The notes beneath the pieces are model-generated. The model made no database searches. It was not told the DNA's origin and worked only from the letters and a program-made list of their open reading frames with translations. Below, in pieces: positions 1 to 8,293 of a DNA stretch of 64,000 nucleotides. Source of the stretch: Rikenella sp031549665 (GTDB lineage Bacteria; Bacteroidota; Bacteroidia; Bacteroidales; Rikenellaceae); assembly GCA_031549665.1 (NCBI GenBank), contig JAVBPJ010000007.1, forward strand, positions 1 through 64,000, written 5' to 3'. The number at the start of each line of letters is the position of its first letter. The first letter of the stretch is position 1. A program made the translations under genes and the position numbers.

Positions 1-23
1 CCGAGTAGTTTCTTTCTCATCAT
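1..23 (-). CDS. 5' end of a truncated minus-strand gene
   Basis: Reading leftwards from 23, two consecutive ATG codons are followed by Arg-Lys-Lys-Leu-Leu before the window ends. A Met/Arg/Lys start followed by Leu is typical of a signal peptide, so an exported or lipoprotein product is likely. Only seven codons are visible, so no function can be given. A candidate promoter lies about 140 bases upstream. Confidence 0.4.
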
Positions 24-301
24 GGATTTGGGTTTAGGTTACGTTAATCGTTTGGGGGATACTATATAGTGGGGAGATATGGAGAGTTTAATACGTGTCG
101 TTTCTATCTATAATTAACCTATCGTTGTACTAAACCCTTCCGTCCGTCCCTCTTTCCGGCAAATATAAATGTTTATGCAATATAAAATCCACTAATAGGT
201 GTTTTTGTGCAAATAAAAATAAGTTTGAGTAGAAAAATCAATGTTTATACGCCTAATCCACGCCCGGATCAATCGAACCTGCGGCGCTGGTTTTCCTGAA
301 A
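24..301. other. AT-rich intergenic stretch
   Basis: This stretch lies between the start of the cut-off gene and the ppdK terminator. It is clearly more AT-rich than the genes around it. Apart from the candidate minus-strand -7 box at 160-167, I see no gene, repeat or RNA in it. Confidence 0.6.
160..167 (-). promoter_or_regulatory. Candidate -7 box for the truncated gene at 1-23
   Basis: On the minus strand this reads TATATTTG, an exact match to the Bacteroidota -7 consensus TAnnTTTG. No well-spaced -33 TTTG is evident and the implied leader is about 130 bases, so support is modest. Confidence 0.35.
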
Positions 302-340
302 TAAAAAAGCAGCGGAGGCTACTTGCGTAGCCCCCGCTGC
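302..340 (-). terminator. Intrinsic terminator of ppdK
   Basis: A stem formed by 309-321 and 328-340 (one A/C mismatch, short loop) is followed on the minus strand by a run of six T (303-308). It sits just beyond the ppdK stop codon. Confidence 0.85.
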
Positions 341-364
341 GGGTGGTGGTTGAATAGTACGGGA

Positions 365-3094
365 CTATTTTTCCTGTTTCAGGGCTGCGTGTGCGGCGGC
401 CAGGCGGGCGATCGGCACGCGGAACGGCGAGCAGGACACGTAGTTCAGACCGGCGTAGTGGCAGAACTCTACCGACGAAGGTTCGCCGCCGTGTTCGCCG
501 CAAATGCCGCATTTCAGCTCGGGACGTACGCCACGGCCTTTGAATACGGCTTCACGCACCAGTTGTCCGACGCCTTTTACGTCGAGCACTTGGAACGGGT
601 CTTGTTTCAGGATGCCTCTTTTGAGGTACTCGGGCAGGAACTTCGAAATGTCGTCGCGCGAGAAACCGAGGGTCATCTGGGTGAGGTCGTTGGTGCCGAA
701 CGAGAAGAATTCGGCCACTTCGGCGATCTCGTTGGCGGTAACGGCGGCGCGGGGAACTTCGATCATCGTACCGATCATGTACGCGATCTTGTTGTTGCGC
801 TCGGCGAATACGGCGTTGGCCGTGGCGTCGATGATGTTCTTTTGGTATTTGAACTCTTTGTGGTTCCCTACCAGCGGCACCATGATTTCCACGTGTACGG
901 GGATGCCTTTCTTCTTCACGTTCATGGCAGCCTCGATGATGGCGCGGGTCTGCATTTCGGTGATCTCGGGATAGGTGTTGCCCAGGCGGCAACCGCGGTG
1001 TCCCAGCATGGGGTTCACTTCGGCCAGATCTTCCACTTTGGCGGCGATCTTTTCGAACGACACGCCCATTTCGGCGGCCATTTCGCGCTGTTCTTTCTCG
1101 AAGTGGGGAACGAATTCGTGCAGCGGCGGATCGAGCAGGCGCACCGTTACGGGGTGTCCTTCCATTACCTCGAACAGCCCTTCGAAGTCGCCGCGCTGGA
1201 TGGGCAGCAGTTTGTGGAGGGCTTTGCGGCGTCCGGCTTCGTCGTCGGCCAGGATCATTTCGCGCACGGCTTTGATGCGGTCGCCTTCGAAGAACATGTG
1301 TTCGGTGCGGCAAAGACCGATCCCCTGGGCACCGAATGCGAAGGCTACCTTGGCGTCGGCGGGTGAGTCGGCGTTGGCGCGCACTTTCAGGTGGGCGTAT
1401 TTCGAGGAGATGTCCATCAGTTTGCCGAAGTCGCCCGACAGGTCGGCGGCTTGGGTGCCTACCTGGCCGGCGTATACTTCGCCGGTGGTTCCGTTGAGCG
1501 AAATCCAGTCGCCTTCTTTCAGTACGGTGTCGCCGATGGTCATGGTGCGGGTCTTGTAGTCGATTTGGCAGGCGCCGGCTCCCGATACGCAGCATTTACC
1601 CATGCCGCGGGCCACTACGGCGGCGTGCGAGGTCATCCCGCCGCGGGCGGTGAGGATGCCGTTGGCGGCGTTCATGCCCTTGAGGTCTTCAGGCGAGGTT
1701 TCCACGCGGACCAGGATGGTTTCCTTGCCTTTTTCCCGCCACTCGGCGGCTTCGTCGGCGAAGAATACGATTTGGCCGGTGGCGGCGCCGGGCGAGGCGG
1801 GAAGCCCCTTGGCCAGCACTTTGGCCGACTTGATGGCGGCGGCGTCGAACACGGGGTGGAGCAGTTCGTCCAACTTGGCGGGTTCCACGCGCAGCACGGC
1901 GGTCTCTTCGCTGATCAGGCCTTCCTGAAGCATCTCCATGGCCATGCGGACCATGGCGCCTCCGGTGCGTTTGCCCGAACGGGTCTGGAGCATCCACAGC
2001 TTGCCGTCCTGAATGGTGAATTCGATGTCCTGCATATCCTTGAAGTAGGTCTCCAGGTGGTTTTGGATATCGAAGAGCTCTTTGTAGGCGGCGGGCATCA
2101 CCTCTTCCAACGAGGGGAATTTGGCTTTGCGTTCTTCTTCGCTTACGTTTTGCAGTTTGGCCCAGCGGCGCGATCCCTCGATGGTGATCTCCTGCGGGGT
2201 GCGGATACCGGCTACCACGTCTTCGCCCTGAGCGTTGACCAGGTATTCGCCGTTGAAGATGTTTTCGCCGGTGGCGGCATCGCGGGTGAAAGCTACGCCG
2301 GTGGCCGAGTTGTCGCCCATGTTGCCGAATACCATGGCCTGCACGTTAACGGCAGTTCCCCATTCGGCGGGGTATTTGTGCATTTGGCGGTAGAGGATGG
2401 CGCGTTCGTTCATCCAGCTTTCGAACACGGCGCACACGGCTCCCCAGAGTTGTTCCCAGGGATCGGCGGGGAAATCCTTGCCGGTTTTTTCCTTAACGGC
2501 TGTTTTGAATTTGGCGACCATTTGTTTGAGGTCGTCGGCCGTGAAATCGGTGTCGTTTTCGATTCCTTTGGCTTTTTTCATCTCGTCGATGATCTCTTCA
2601 AAGGGGTCGTGGTCTTCTTTCGATTCGGGTTTCATGCCCAGCACCACGTCGCCGTACATTTGCACGAAGCGGCGGTACGAGTCCCATGCAAAGCGGGGGT
2701 TGCCGCTGTTTTTGGCCACGCTTTCCACGGCCTGGTCGTTCAGGCCGAGGTTGAGGATGGTGTCCATCATGCCGGGCATCGACACGCGGGCGCCCGAACG
2801 AACCGACATCAACAGGGGGTTGGCGTTGTTGCCGAACTGGGTTCCCATCTCTTGTTCCACCTCTTTCATCGCTTTTTCGACTTCGGGTTTGATCATGTTG
2901 ATCACGCCCTGTTTGCCTTGCTTGTAGAATTCGGTGCAGACTTCGGTGGTGATGGTGAAACCGCCGGGAACGGGGATCCCGATCAGGTTCATTTCGGCGA
3001 GGTTCGCCCCTTTTCCTCCGAGGAGTTCTTTCATCTTGCCGTTTCCTTCGGCTTTTTTGTTGCCGAACGAGTAGACTCTTTTTACGTTAGCCAT
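365..3094 (-). CDS. ppdK: Pyruvate, phosphate dikinase
   Basis: This 909-residue enzyme interconverts pyruvate, ATP and phosphate with phosphoenolpyruvate, AMP and pyrophosphate in the cytosol. In gut anaerobes it can work glycolytically with PPi or gluconeogenically. The N-terminal nucleotide-binding domain carries the motif RSGARVSMPGMMDT. The swivelling phosphohistidine domain has GGMTSHAAVVARG with the catalytic His at about residue 490, preceded by Thr488, the residue targeted by regulatory kinases in other organisms. The C-terminal PEP/pyruvate barrel has CGICGEHGG with the catalytic Cys at about 865. The length is normal for the family. It is monocistronic, with its own TAnnTTTG promoter and a strong terminator. 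Confidence 0.97.
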   Translation of the reverse strand: MANVKRVYSFGNKKAEGNGKMKELLGGKGANLAEMNLIGIPVPGGFTITTEVCTEFYKQGKQGVINMIKPEVEKAMKEVEQEMGTQFGNNANPLLMSVRSGARVSMPGMMDTILNLGLNDQAVESVAKNSGNPRFAWDSYRRFVQMYGDVVLGMKPESKEDHDPFEEIIDEMKKAKGIENDTDFTADDLKQMVAKFKTAVKEKTGKDFPADPWEQLWGAVCAVFESWMNERAILYRQMHKYPAEWGTAVNVQAMVFGNMGDNSATGVAFTRDAATGENIFNGEYLVNAQGEDVVAGIRTPQEITIEGSRRWAKLQNVSEEERKAKFPSLEEVMPAAYKELFDIQNHLETYFKDMQDIEFTIQDGKLWMLQTRSGKRTGGAMVRMAMEMLQEGLISEETAVLRVEPAKLDELLHPVFDAAAIKSAKVLAKGLPASPGAATGQIVFFADEAAEWREKGKETILVRVETSPEDLKGMNAANGILTARGGMTSHAAVVARGMGKCCVSGAGACQIDYKTRTMTIGDTVLKEGDWISLNGTTGEVYAGQVGTQAADLSGDFGKLMDISSKYAHLKVRANADSPADAKVAFAFGAQGIGLCRTEHMFFEGDRIKAVREMILADDEAGRRKALHKLLPIQRGDFEGLFEVMEGHPVTVRLLDPPLHEFVPHFEKEQREMAAEMGVSFEKIAAKVEDLAEVNPMLGHRGCRLGNTYPEITEMQTRAIIEAAMNVKKKGIPVHVEIMVPLVGNHKEFKYQKNIIDATANAVFAERNNKIAYMIGTMIEVPRAAVTANEIAEVAEFFSFGTNDLTQMTLGFSRDDISKFLPEYLKRGILKQDPFQVLDVKGVGQLVREAVFKGRGVRPELKCGICGEHGGEPSSVEFCHYAGLNYVSCSPFRVPIARLAAAHAALKQEK

Positions 3095-3170
3095 ACAGTG
3101 GTTTTTATTGGTGTTTGTTGATTTGTTTCGGGGGTGGTGTTGGATTTTGCCCGCAAAACCCTACGGGTCG

Positions 3171-3198
3171 CAAAGGTACGACTTTTTTTGGAAACAAA
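3171..3198 (-). promoter_or_regulatory. Promoter of ppdK
   Basis: The minus strand carries TACCTTTG at 3171-3178 (-7) and TTTG at 3195-3198 (-33) with 16 bases between them. The -33 element lies inside the T-run of the upstream gene's terminator, so the two signals overlap. Confidence 0.7.
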
Positions 3199-3234
3199 AA
3201 GAGGCTCTGCCGGTTGGGCGAGCCTCTCTTTTTT
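3196..3234 (-). terminator. Terminator of the lipoprotein pair
   Basis: An 8-bp stem (3200-3207 with 3220-3227) is followed on the minus strand by T-residues (3196-3200), and also on the plus strand by a T-run, so it may act in both directions. A second perfect 7-bp hairpin (3250-3256 with 3265-3271) lies closer to the stop codon. Confidence 0.6.
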
Positions 3235-3291
3235 ACCTGGAGTACGTTTGGTCAAGACCAGTGGCTTGACCGTGACAGATTAACTTAGTGT

Positions 3292-4125
3292 CTATCCCCA
3301 TCTAGATTTGTCCATGTCGACTGTTTGGCCGTCCTCGAAAGTAAAGCGGATGGTGAAGCGTTGATTTTTGAGGTTCACCGTAGGAGCGATTTTGCTGTAG
3401 AAGTGAATCTTCTGGGGGAAGTGAAATAATTTAGGCTCTCCGAGGTTGTAGTCGGTAAGAGGTTCAAACTTGAGGTATCGGCTGTGGATATTGTACCGGC
3501 CCAACAGCCAATCCATGTCGCACCCGACCGGGTCTTCCGAGGCGGGGTAGTTGTCCTTGATGAACGATTCGATGTCGTAGTAGAACATTTGGAATACATC
3601 GTTCAACAAGCTTCCGGCGGGGTGGTTGGCGTCGTAGTCGGTTTTGGCGATGATGTCGATGCTCTTGACACGCTTTGCACAAACGGAGAAACCATCTGCG
3701 CCGACTCCCGGGGAGCGAGGTCCGCAAAAGTTCAGATCGCTTTTCGTCCAAGCGGTGAGATCAGCCGGATTGAACGCTTTGGTGTCGTTTGCACTTGTAA
3801 CGGGTTGCCGTCCGTAATCGCCATATTTTGCCTGGAGCGTTTGGTAATCAGGTGCTCCTTTGTAGATCGGCCAATATCCTTGGTGATCCATGTACGGCCC
3901 GCGAAGCAGGTAGATGGTGTACTGGTTGCTTGTTCCGAGCCAGGCCTGCTGTTCGAAAGAGTCCCCATTTTTCAAGTCGAGGTAGGCATAGACAAAGGGT
4001 TGCCCTTCGACCCAATTTTTTACAACGAAGGGTTCGGGGTCATCGGCTGGCTCTTTCGAGCAGGCGCTGAGCAACACCGTTGCCGCCAGCAGGCTCAGTA
4101 TGCGGAATGTATGGTTGGTTTTCAT
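3292..4125 (-). CDS. Lipoprotein of unknown function (paralogue 1)
   Basis: This is a 277-residue product. It begins with a lipoprotein signal peptide ending LLSAC, with the acylated Cys at residue 22, so it should be a surface or periplasmic lipoprotein. It is paralogous to the next gene upstream (4182-4967): the signal peptides are nearly identical, both start the mature part with CSKEPAD, both share a WxEGQPF segment, and both end with an FTIRFTFEDGQT strand. I recognise no named family. It is the last of three minus-strand genes that begin with a C10 cysteine protease lipoprotein, so a role tied to the protease (inhibitor, partner or substrate) is possible. That link is inference from position only. 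Confidence 0.8.
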   Translation of the reverse strand: MKTNHTFRILSLLAATVLLSACSKEPADDPEPFVVKNWVEGQPFVYAYLDLKNGDSFEQQAWLGTSNQYTIYLLRGPYMDHQGYWPIYKGAPDYQTLQAKYGDYGRQPVTSANDTKAFNPADLTAWTKSDLNFCGPRSPGVGADGFSVCAKRVKSIDIIAKTDYDANHPAGSLLNDVFQMFYYDIESFIKDNYPASEDPVGCDMDWLLGRYNIHSRYLKFEPLTDYNLGEPKLFHFPQKIHFYSKIAPTVNLKNQRFTIRFTFEDGQTVDMDKSRWG

Positions 4126-4152
4126 GACATTGTGTGTTTTTAGTGCGGCAAG

Positions 4153-4175
4153 GGGGCCGGAAAACTTCCGGCCCC
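4153..4175 (-). other. GC-rich hairpin between the two paralogues
   Basis: A perfect 10-bp stem (4153-4162 with 4166-4175) closes on a three-base loop. On the minus strand it lies just after the stop of the upstream lipoprotein. No T-run follows, so it may protect or process the transcript rather than end it. Confidence 0.45.
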
Positions 4176-4181
4176 AATGGG

Positions 4182-4967
4182 TTAAGACGACATTACAGAA
4201 GGAGTCTCGGTTTCTATTTCGATTGTTTGTCCATCCTCGAAGGTGAAGCGGATGGTGAAGAGTTGGGTGGTTACGTTCATCGTGGGAGAATGATTCAAAC
4301 TTATGATGTGGAAATCTTCAGGGAAGTGGAACAGTTTTGGGGCTCCCTGGTTGTACTCTTTAAGCAGCGTTATCTTCAGGTAGCGTCGGTGGATGTTGTA
4401 GCCGTCCACGGCTGTTATCTTCGGGTCGTTCCAGATGGGGTTTTCCGACGCGGGGTAGCCGTCCTTGATAAACGCTTCGATATCCCAGTAAACTAAAGAA
4501 AGTACGTCGTTCAGCAGGCTGCCGGCGGGGTGGGCGTCGTCGTAGTCGGTTTTGGCGATCACGTCCAGACTTTTCACCCGTTTTGCCAACCCCGAGTAGT
4601 TCAACGGGCTGATCGCTTTGGTGGCGTTGATGGCGTCGGTTGCTCCGGAGGTTTTCGCCGGCCCGTAGTCGCCGTATTCGGCCTGGAGCGCCTTGTACTC
4701 GTCCCCTCCGCCGATCACCCGGAATCCCCCGCGGCGGTTCCAGTCGTTGCGTACAACAATGTGACATCGATTGTCCTGTTCCGGGTCGGTGTGGAATTTT
4801 GTGATGAAGGTATTTGCGTTTTCCAGGTCGATGTAGTAGTAGAAGAAGGGTTGCCCCTCGGGCCATCCCTTTCGGGCCGATTCGTCGGCCGGCTCTTTCG
4901 AGCAGGCGCTCAGCAGCACAGTTGCCGCCAGCAGGCTCAGTATGCGGAATAAATGGTTGGTTTTCAT
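4182..4967 (-). CDS. Lipoprotein of unknown function (paralogue 2)
   Basis: This is a 261-residue lipoprotein with the acylated Cys at residue 22 in LLSAC. It is a tandem duplicate of the gene at 3292-4125. The duplication extends into the leader: both start codons are preceded by the same AAAAACACAC stretch. The signal peptide and the C-terminal FTIRFTFEDGQT strand are conserved, and the middle has diverged strongly. It starts 48 bases downstream of the C10 protease stop and is probably co-transcribed with it. No domain is recognised. Confidence 0.8.
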   Translation of the reverse strand: MKTNHLFRILSLLAATVLLSACSKEPADESARKGWPEGQPFFYYYIDLENANTFITKFHTDPEQDNRCHIVVRNDWNRRGGFRVIGGGDEYKALQAEYGDYGPAKTSGATDAINATKAISPLNYSGLAKRVKSLDVIAKTDYDDAHPAGSLLNDVLSLVYWDIEAFIKDGYPASENPIWNDPKITAVDGYNIHRRYLKITLLKEYNQGAPKLFHFPEDFHIISLNHSPTMNVTTQLFTIRFTFEDGQTIEIETETPSVMSS

Positions 4968-5015
4968 GGTGGTGTGTTTTTATAAAGGGTTTTTGAAATG
5001 GCGGGGTTTAGGCGG

Positions 5016-6671
5016 CTATTGCGGCCGGATTCCCGTGATCATTTTGTTGTTATGACGGTAGTCGTGGTTGATGTAGTGGCCAGTTCCCGGCGCGTAACTA
5101 GGGTCGACGATGCGCGGAGTGAAATCGTTGACGGCAAAGAAGCCGTTGGCCTCGCCGTCCCACCCCCAGTTGCAGTGCATGCTGAAAGTGTCCCCCACGA
5201 AGCTCCGCACGGGGAGCCCCTTGCCCACGTACTCGCCCTGGTAGTAGTATTCCCGTACGCTCCACGAGTAGGTCCGGTCCTCGCGGTGTCCGTCGATCAC
5301 CCAGGTGTGCCCTTTAAACTCGTCGCCCGATTTGTTGTTGTTGCCGCTCACAAACGCGGGGCGGTTGCTGTTTACACTTTGTTTGACGACGCTGGCCTCG
5401 AAAAACCGTATCGGGGAGGAACTGTAGTCGTAGGTATACCCGAAGTGGACAAACGTGCGGGGAACGTGGGCGTCCTGCGCTCCGCTCCCGTCCGGATCGT
5501 ATTGCACGTCTAAATTGTGAGGCAACCCCAAATCGACAAATAGTCGGGCGACGTTATCGTCCAAATCATCGGTCTCCCAATCGTCGCTCCAGTGATTTTT
5601 GTAGTCGTTCCAGCGGTAGGTGTGGTTGCTGTACGAGCCGTGTTTGTGGTAGTTCATGATCTGCGCCACGGCGGTGGCGGTGCATCCCGTGGGAACAAAA
5701 TCCTCGAGGTAAACACCAGGGAGCAATTGCCATTGTATTAATTTTTTATAAGGACTTCCTTGCCCCCACCGGGATTGCATCAGCGGCCCCTTTTGGTAGA
5801 GCAATTCGCTTTCGGCGTACAGGAACACGTCCTGGTGGCTGTCGATGTTGCGGTACTGCCAAACGTAGCCGTTCGTCACGGGAATACACATGCCCGTGCC
5901 GTTCCCCTGCGGGTTGCCCAGGGCGCACTCGGGGCAGCCGCCCGCGTAGTGGGTGCTACAAATTTTCGGACATTCAGTGCAGTCGTCCATCATGTGTTCG
6001 AAACACCAGGTGGGCAGATCACCTGTCCACAGGCGGGTGGGCGACGAGGGGTCGACTCCTCCCAGGTGGCGCTCAAGGGCCAGGTAGATCGAGTCGCCGC
6101 GGTAGCCCTCCACGCGGGCGATCTCCGAAGCTACGTAGGCTTCGAAACACGACACAATGTAGTCGGCCCCGGGTTTGCCCTCGATGTCGAAGTTGCCCGT
6201 GTCCGAATAACCTACAATTTTGTTGGGTACGCGGCGGTCGCCGGCCAGCAGCACAAAGCCTGCGTTGTCGCCGAAGTCAACGACGTAAATCTTAACCTCC
6301 TCGGGCAGGTAACCGGGTTCGCTCTTGGTGGCGGGAGTCCGGTAGGGATTGGCCGACACCATCGAGTCGCTCAGAACGGCGCGGCGCGATTTCGTGACGC
6401 CTTTGGTCTGCACTTCCTGCGCCGAAATCGAGGCGATCACCCCCTCGGCGTAGGCCAACAACTCGTTGCGACCGATGGCGTAGTTTTTGGAGAGGAGCGG
6501 GAGCCGCTCCGACTCGTCGACGCTCAGCCGGACCTCTTTTTTGACGGGCACCGGCGGCTCGCCTCCCGCGATGTCCGCCTTTTTACAGCCGCTCACTGCC
6601 ACGGCAACCAAACAGGCGGCCAATCGCAACGGAACCGCTCCTGTCAGGTGGTTTTGTCGGAATTTTTTCAT
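5016..6671 (-). CDS. C10 family (streptopain-like) cysteine protease lipoprotein
   Basis: This is a 551-residue secreted protease. The start at 6671 is chosen because it is followed directly by a lipoprotein signal peptide with lipobox VSGC (Cys29); the frame stays open further upstream but encodes no plausible N-terminus. A Spi/prodomain-like region (VVDFGDNAGFVLLAGD) is followed by the catalytic domain, with the nucleophile Cys330 in TGCTATAVAQIMNYH, His455 in GHTWVIDGH, and the NWGWDG motif typical of the family. Between prodomain and catalytic domain lies an unusual cluster of six cysteines (223, 231, 234, 238, 246, 249). Known members degrade host proteins and are made as zymogens. Two small paralogous lipoproteins follow it. 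The family call is secure; the substrate is unknown. Confidence 0.92.
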   Translation of the reverse strand: MKKFRQNHLTGAVPLRLAACLVAVAVSGCKKADIAGGEPPVPVKKEVRLSVDESERLPLLSKNYAIGRNELLAYAEGVIASISAQEVQTKGVTKSRRAVLSDSMVSANPYRTPATKSEPGYLPEEVKIYVVDFGDNAGFVLLAGDRRVPNKIVGYSDTGNFDIEGKPGADYIVSCFEAYVASEIARVEGYRGDSIYLALERHLGGVDPSSPTRLWTGDLPTWCFEHMMDDCTECPKICSTHYAGGCPECALGNPQGNGTGMCIPVTNGYVWQYRNIDSHQDVFLYAESELLYQKGPLMQSRWGQGSPYKKLIQWQLLPGVYLEDFVPTGCTATAVAQIMNYHKHGSYSNHTYRWNDYKNHWSDDWETDDLDDNVARLFVDLGLPHNLDVQYDPDGSGAQDAHVPRTFVHFGYTYDYSSSPIRFFEASVVKQSVNSNRPAFVSGNNNKSGDEFKGHTWVIDGHREDRTYSWSVREYYYQGEYVGKGLPVRSFVGDTFSMHCNWGWDGEANGFFAVNDFTPRIVDPSYAPGTGHYINHDYRHNNKMITGIRPQ

Positions 6672-7024
6672 AGAGTTCGAGTTTAAAGGGTGAATAGTAT
6701 ATCGCTTGGGTGAAAATTTCTGCGGTGCGGGAGTATTTTTTTGCTTGAAAATCTGTTTTGGAGGGATTTTGAAAGGCTCTTTTTCGGGGGTTTTTTCGGT
6801 TCGAATACGGTTGCTGTGTTGCTGAATCGCTTGGCAGGCCTCGCTTTTCGCCTTTTCCCAGACTATTTTTCCCCCTGATACTAAAATGATTACACCGCAA
6901 TAATACAACAAAGAATCGGCAAATGCAACAGAAATCAAAAAATATTTTTTCCGGCACGGAAAACCGCCGGAAAAATCATTTTGGGAATGGGGATTTAGAA
7001 ATTAACCTGCCAGCAACCAGTCGG
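6672..7024 (-). other. Intergenic region bioA to C10 protease with hairpin
   Basis: This is 353 AT-rich bases without a convincing gene. A 10-bp stem (6945-6954 with 6965-6974) lies about 50 bases beyond the bioA stop and is followed on the minus strand by a short T-rich run, so it probably terminates bioA. I found no exact TAnnTTTG box for the protease, whose promoter must lie here. Confidence 0.5.
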
Positions 7025-8293
7025 TTACATTGCCCGAACCACGCGAACAATGGCGCGGCAAAGGGTGGTCAGGTCGTCGTCGGTGATGACATAGGGCGGC
7101 ATGACGTACACCAGCCGTCCGAAGGGCCTTACCCACACGCCCGCCTCGACCAGCGCCGCCTGCACGGTGGCCATCTCCACGGGGCGGTGCATTTCGACCA
7201 CGCCGATCGCCCCGAGGGTGCGCACGTCGGCCACTGCAGGGTGTTCGCGCAGGGCGGCCAGTTCGGCGGCCAGTATCTTCTCGATCTCGACCACGCGCGG
7301 CAGGGGCGGCTGTTCGATTAACAGCTCCAACGATGCGCAGGCCACCGCGCAGGCCAGCGGGTTGCCCATAAAAGTGGGGCCGTGCATGAAAGCGCCTTCG
7401 ATGCCCAGGGCTACCCGCCGGTTGGCCAGCGTGGCGGCCAGGGTCATGTAGCCCCCCGTAAGGGCTTTTCCCAGGCAAAGGATGTCGGGTTCGACCCCGG
7501 CCCACTCCGAGGCGAACATCCGCCCGGTGCGGCCGAAGCCCGTGGCCACTTCGTCGGCGATCAGCAGCACGTCGTACTGCCTACAGAGCGCGGCCACTCC
7601 CCGCAAGTATTCGGGATGGTAAAACCACATGCCGCCCGCCCCCTGTACGATGGGTTCGAGGATTAGGGCGGCCAGTCGGTCGTGCCGCTCCTCGAGCAGT
7701 TGCCGGACCGGCTCCAGATCGGCGGGGTCCCACACGCCGTCGAAACGCGACGCGGGGCGGGGAACAAAATGTTGCACGTTGAGCCGTCCCTGCCACAGGG
7801 TGTGCATGCCTCCCCGGGGGTCGCACACGCTCATGGCGTGCCACGTGTCGCCGTGATAACCGCCGCAGGGGGTCGCAAACTCGTTTTTGCCGGGCCGTCC
7901 CTGCGAAAGCCAGTATTGCAGGGCGATTTTCAGCGCCACTTCGACGGCGATCGATCCCGAGTCGGCCAGAAAAATGTGTTCCAGTCCGGCCGGAACCAGT
8001 TGCTGGAGGAGTTGCGCCAGCCGCACGGCGGGTTCGTGGGTCAGGCCGCCGAACATCACGTGGGCCATGCGTTCGCTCTGTTGGTGCAGGGCGGCGTTCA
8101 GGCGGGGATGGTTGTAGCCGTGGATGGCACTCCACCACGAGGACATGCCGTCGATCAACCGCCGTCCGTCCATCAGCTCGATCCGCACCCCGTGGCAACT
8201 GCGCACGGCGTAGCTGGGCAACGGGTCGCGCATCGAGGTGTAGGGGTGCCACAGGTGGCGGCGGTCGTAGTCGAGCAGCTCTTGTTCGGTCAT
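7025..8293 (-). CDS. bioA: Adenosylmethionine-8-amino-7-oxononanoate aminotransferase
   Basis: This 422-residue PLP enzyme of biotin synthesis converts 8-amino-7-oxononanoate to 7,8-diaminononanoate, with S-adenosylmethionine as amino donor in the well-studied members. The start MTEQELLDYDRRHLWHPY is the typical N-terminus. The PLP-binding lysine is K276 in LGKALTGGYMTL, and IADEVATGFGRTG is the cofactor Asp region. The start codon overlaps the stop of the upstream lipid kinase in an ATGA, so the two are translated together. The other biotin genes (bioF, bioG, bioC, bioD) are on the opposite strand about 7 kb away. Confidence 0.95.
   Translation of the reverse strand: MTEQELLDYDRRHLWHPYTSMRDPLPSYAVRSCHGVRIELMDGRRLIDGMSSWWSAIHGYNHPRLNAALHQQSERMAHVMFGGLTHEPAVRLAQLLQQLVPAGLEHIFLADSGSIAVEVALKIALQYWLSQGRPGKNEFATPCGGYHGDTWHAMSVCDPRGGMHTLWQGRLNVQHFVPRPASRFDGVWDPADLEPVRQLLEERHDRLAALILEPIVQGAGGMWFYHPEYLRGVAALCRQYDVLLIADEVATGFGRTGRMFASEWAGVEPDILCLGKALTGGYMTLAATLANRRVALGIEGAFMHGPTFMGNPLACAVACASLELLIEQPPLPRVVEIEKILAAELAALREHPAVADVRTLGAIGVVEMHRPVEMATVQAALVEAGVWVRPFGRLVYVMPPYVITDDDLTTLCRAIVRVVRAM

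Noticed and set aside
6672..6938. 89-codon N-terminal extension of the C10 protease
   Set aside because: The extension is basic, AT-rich and unlike any domain, whereas the internal start at 6671 gives a perfect lipoprotein signal peptide.
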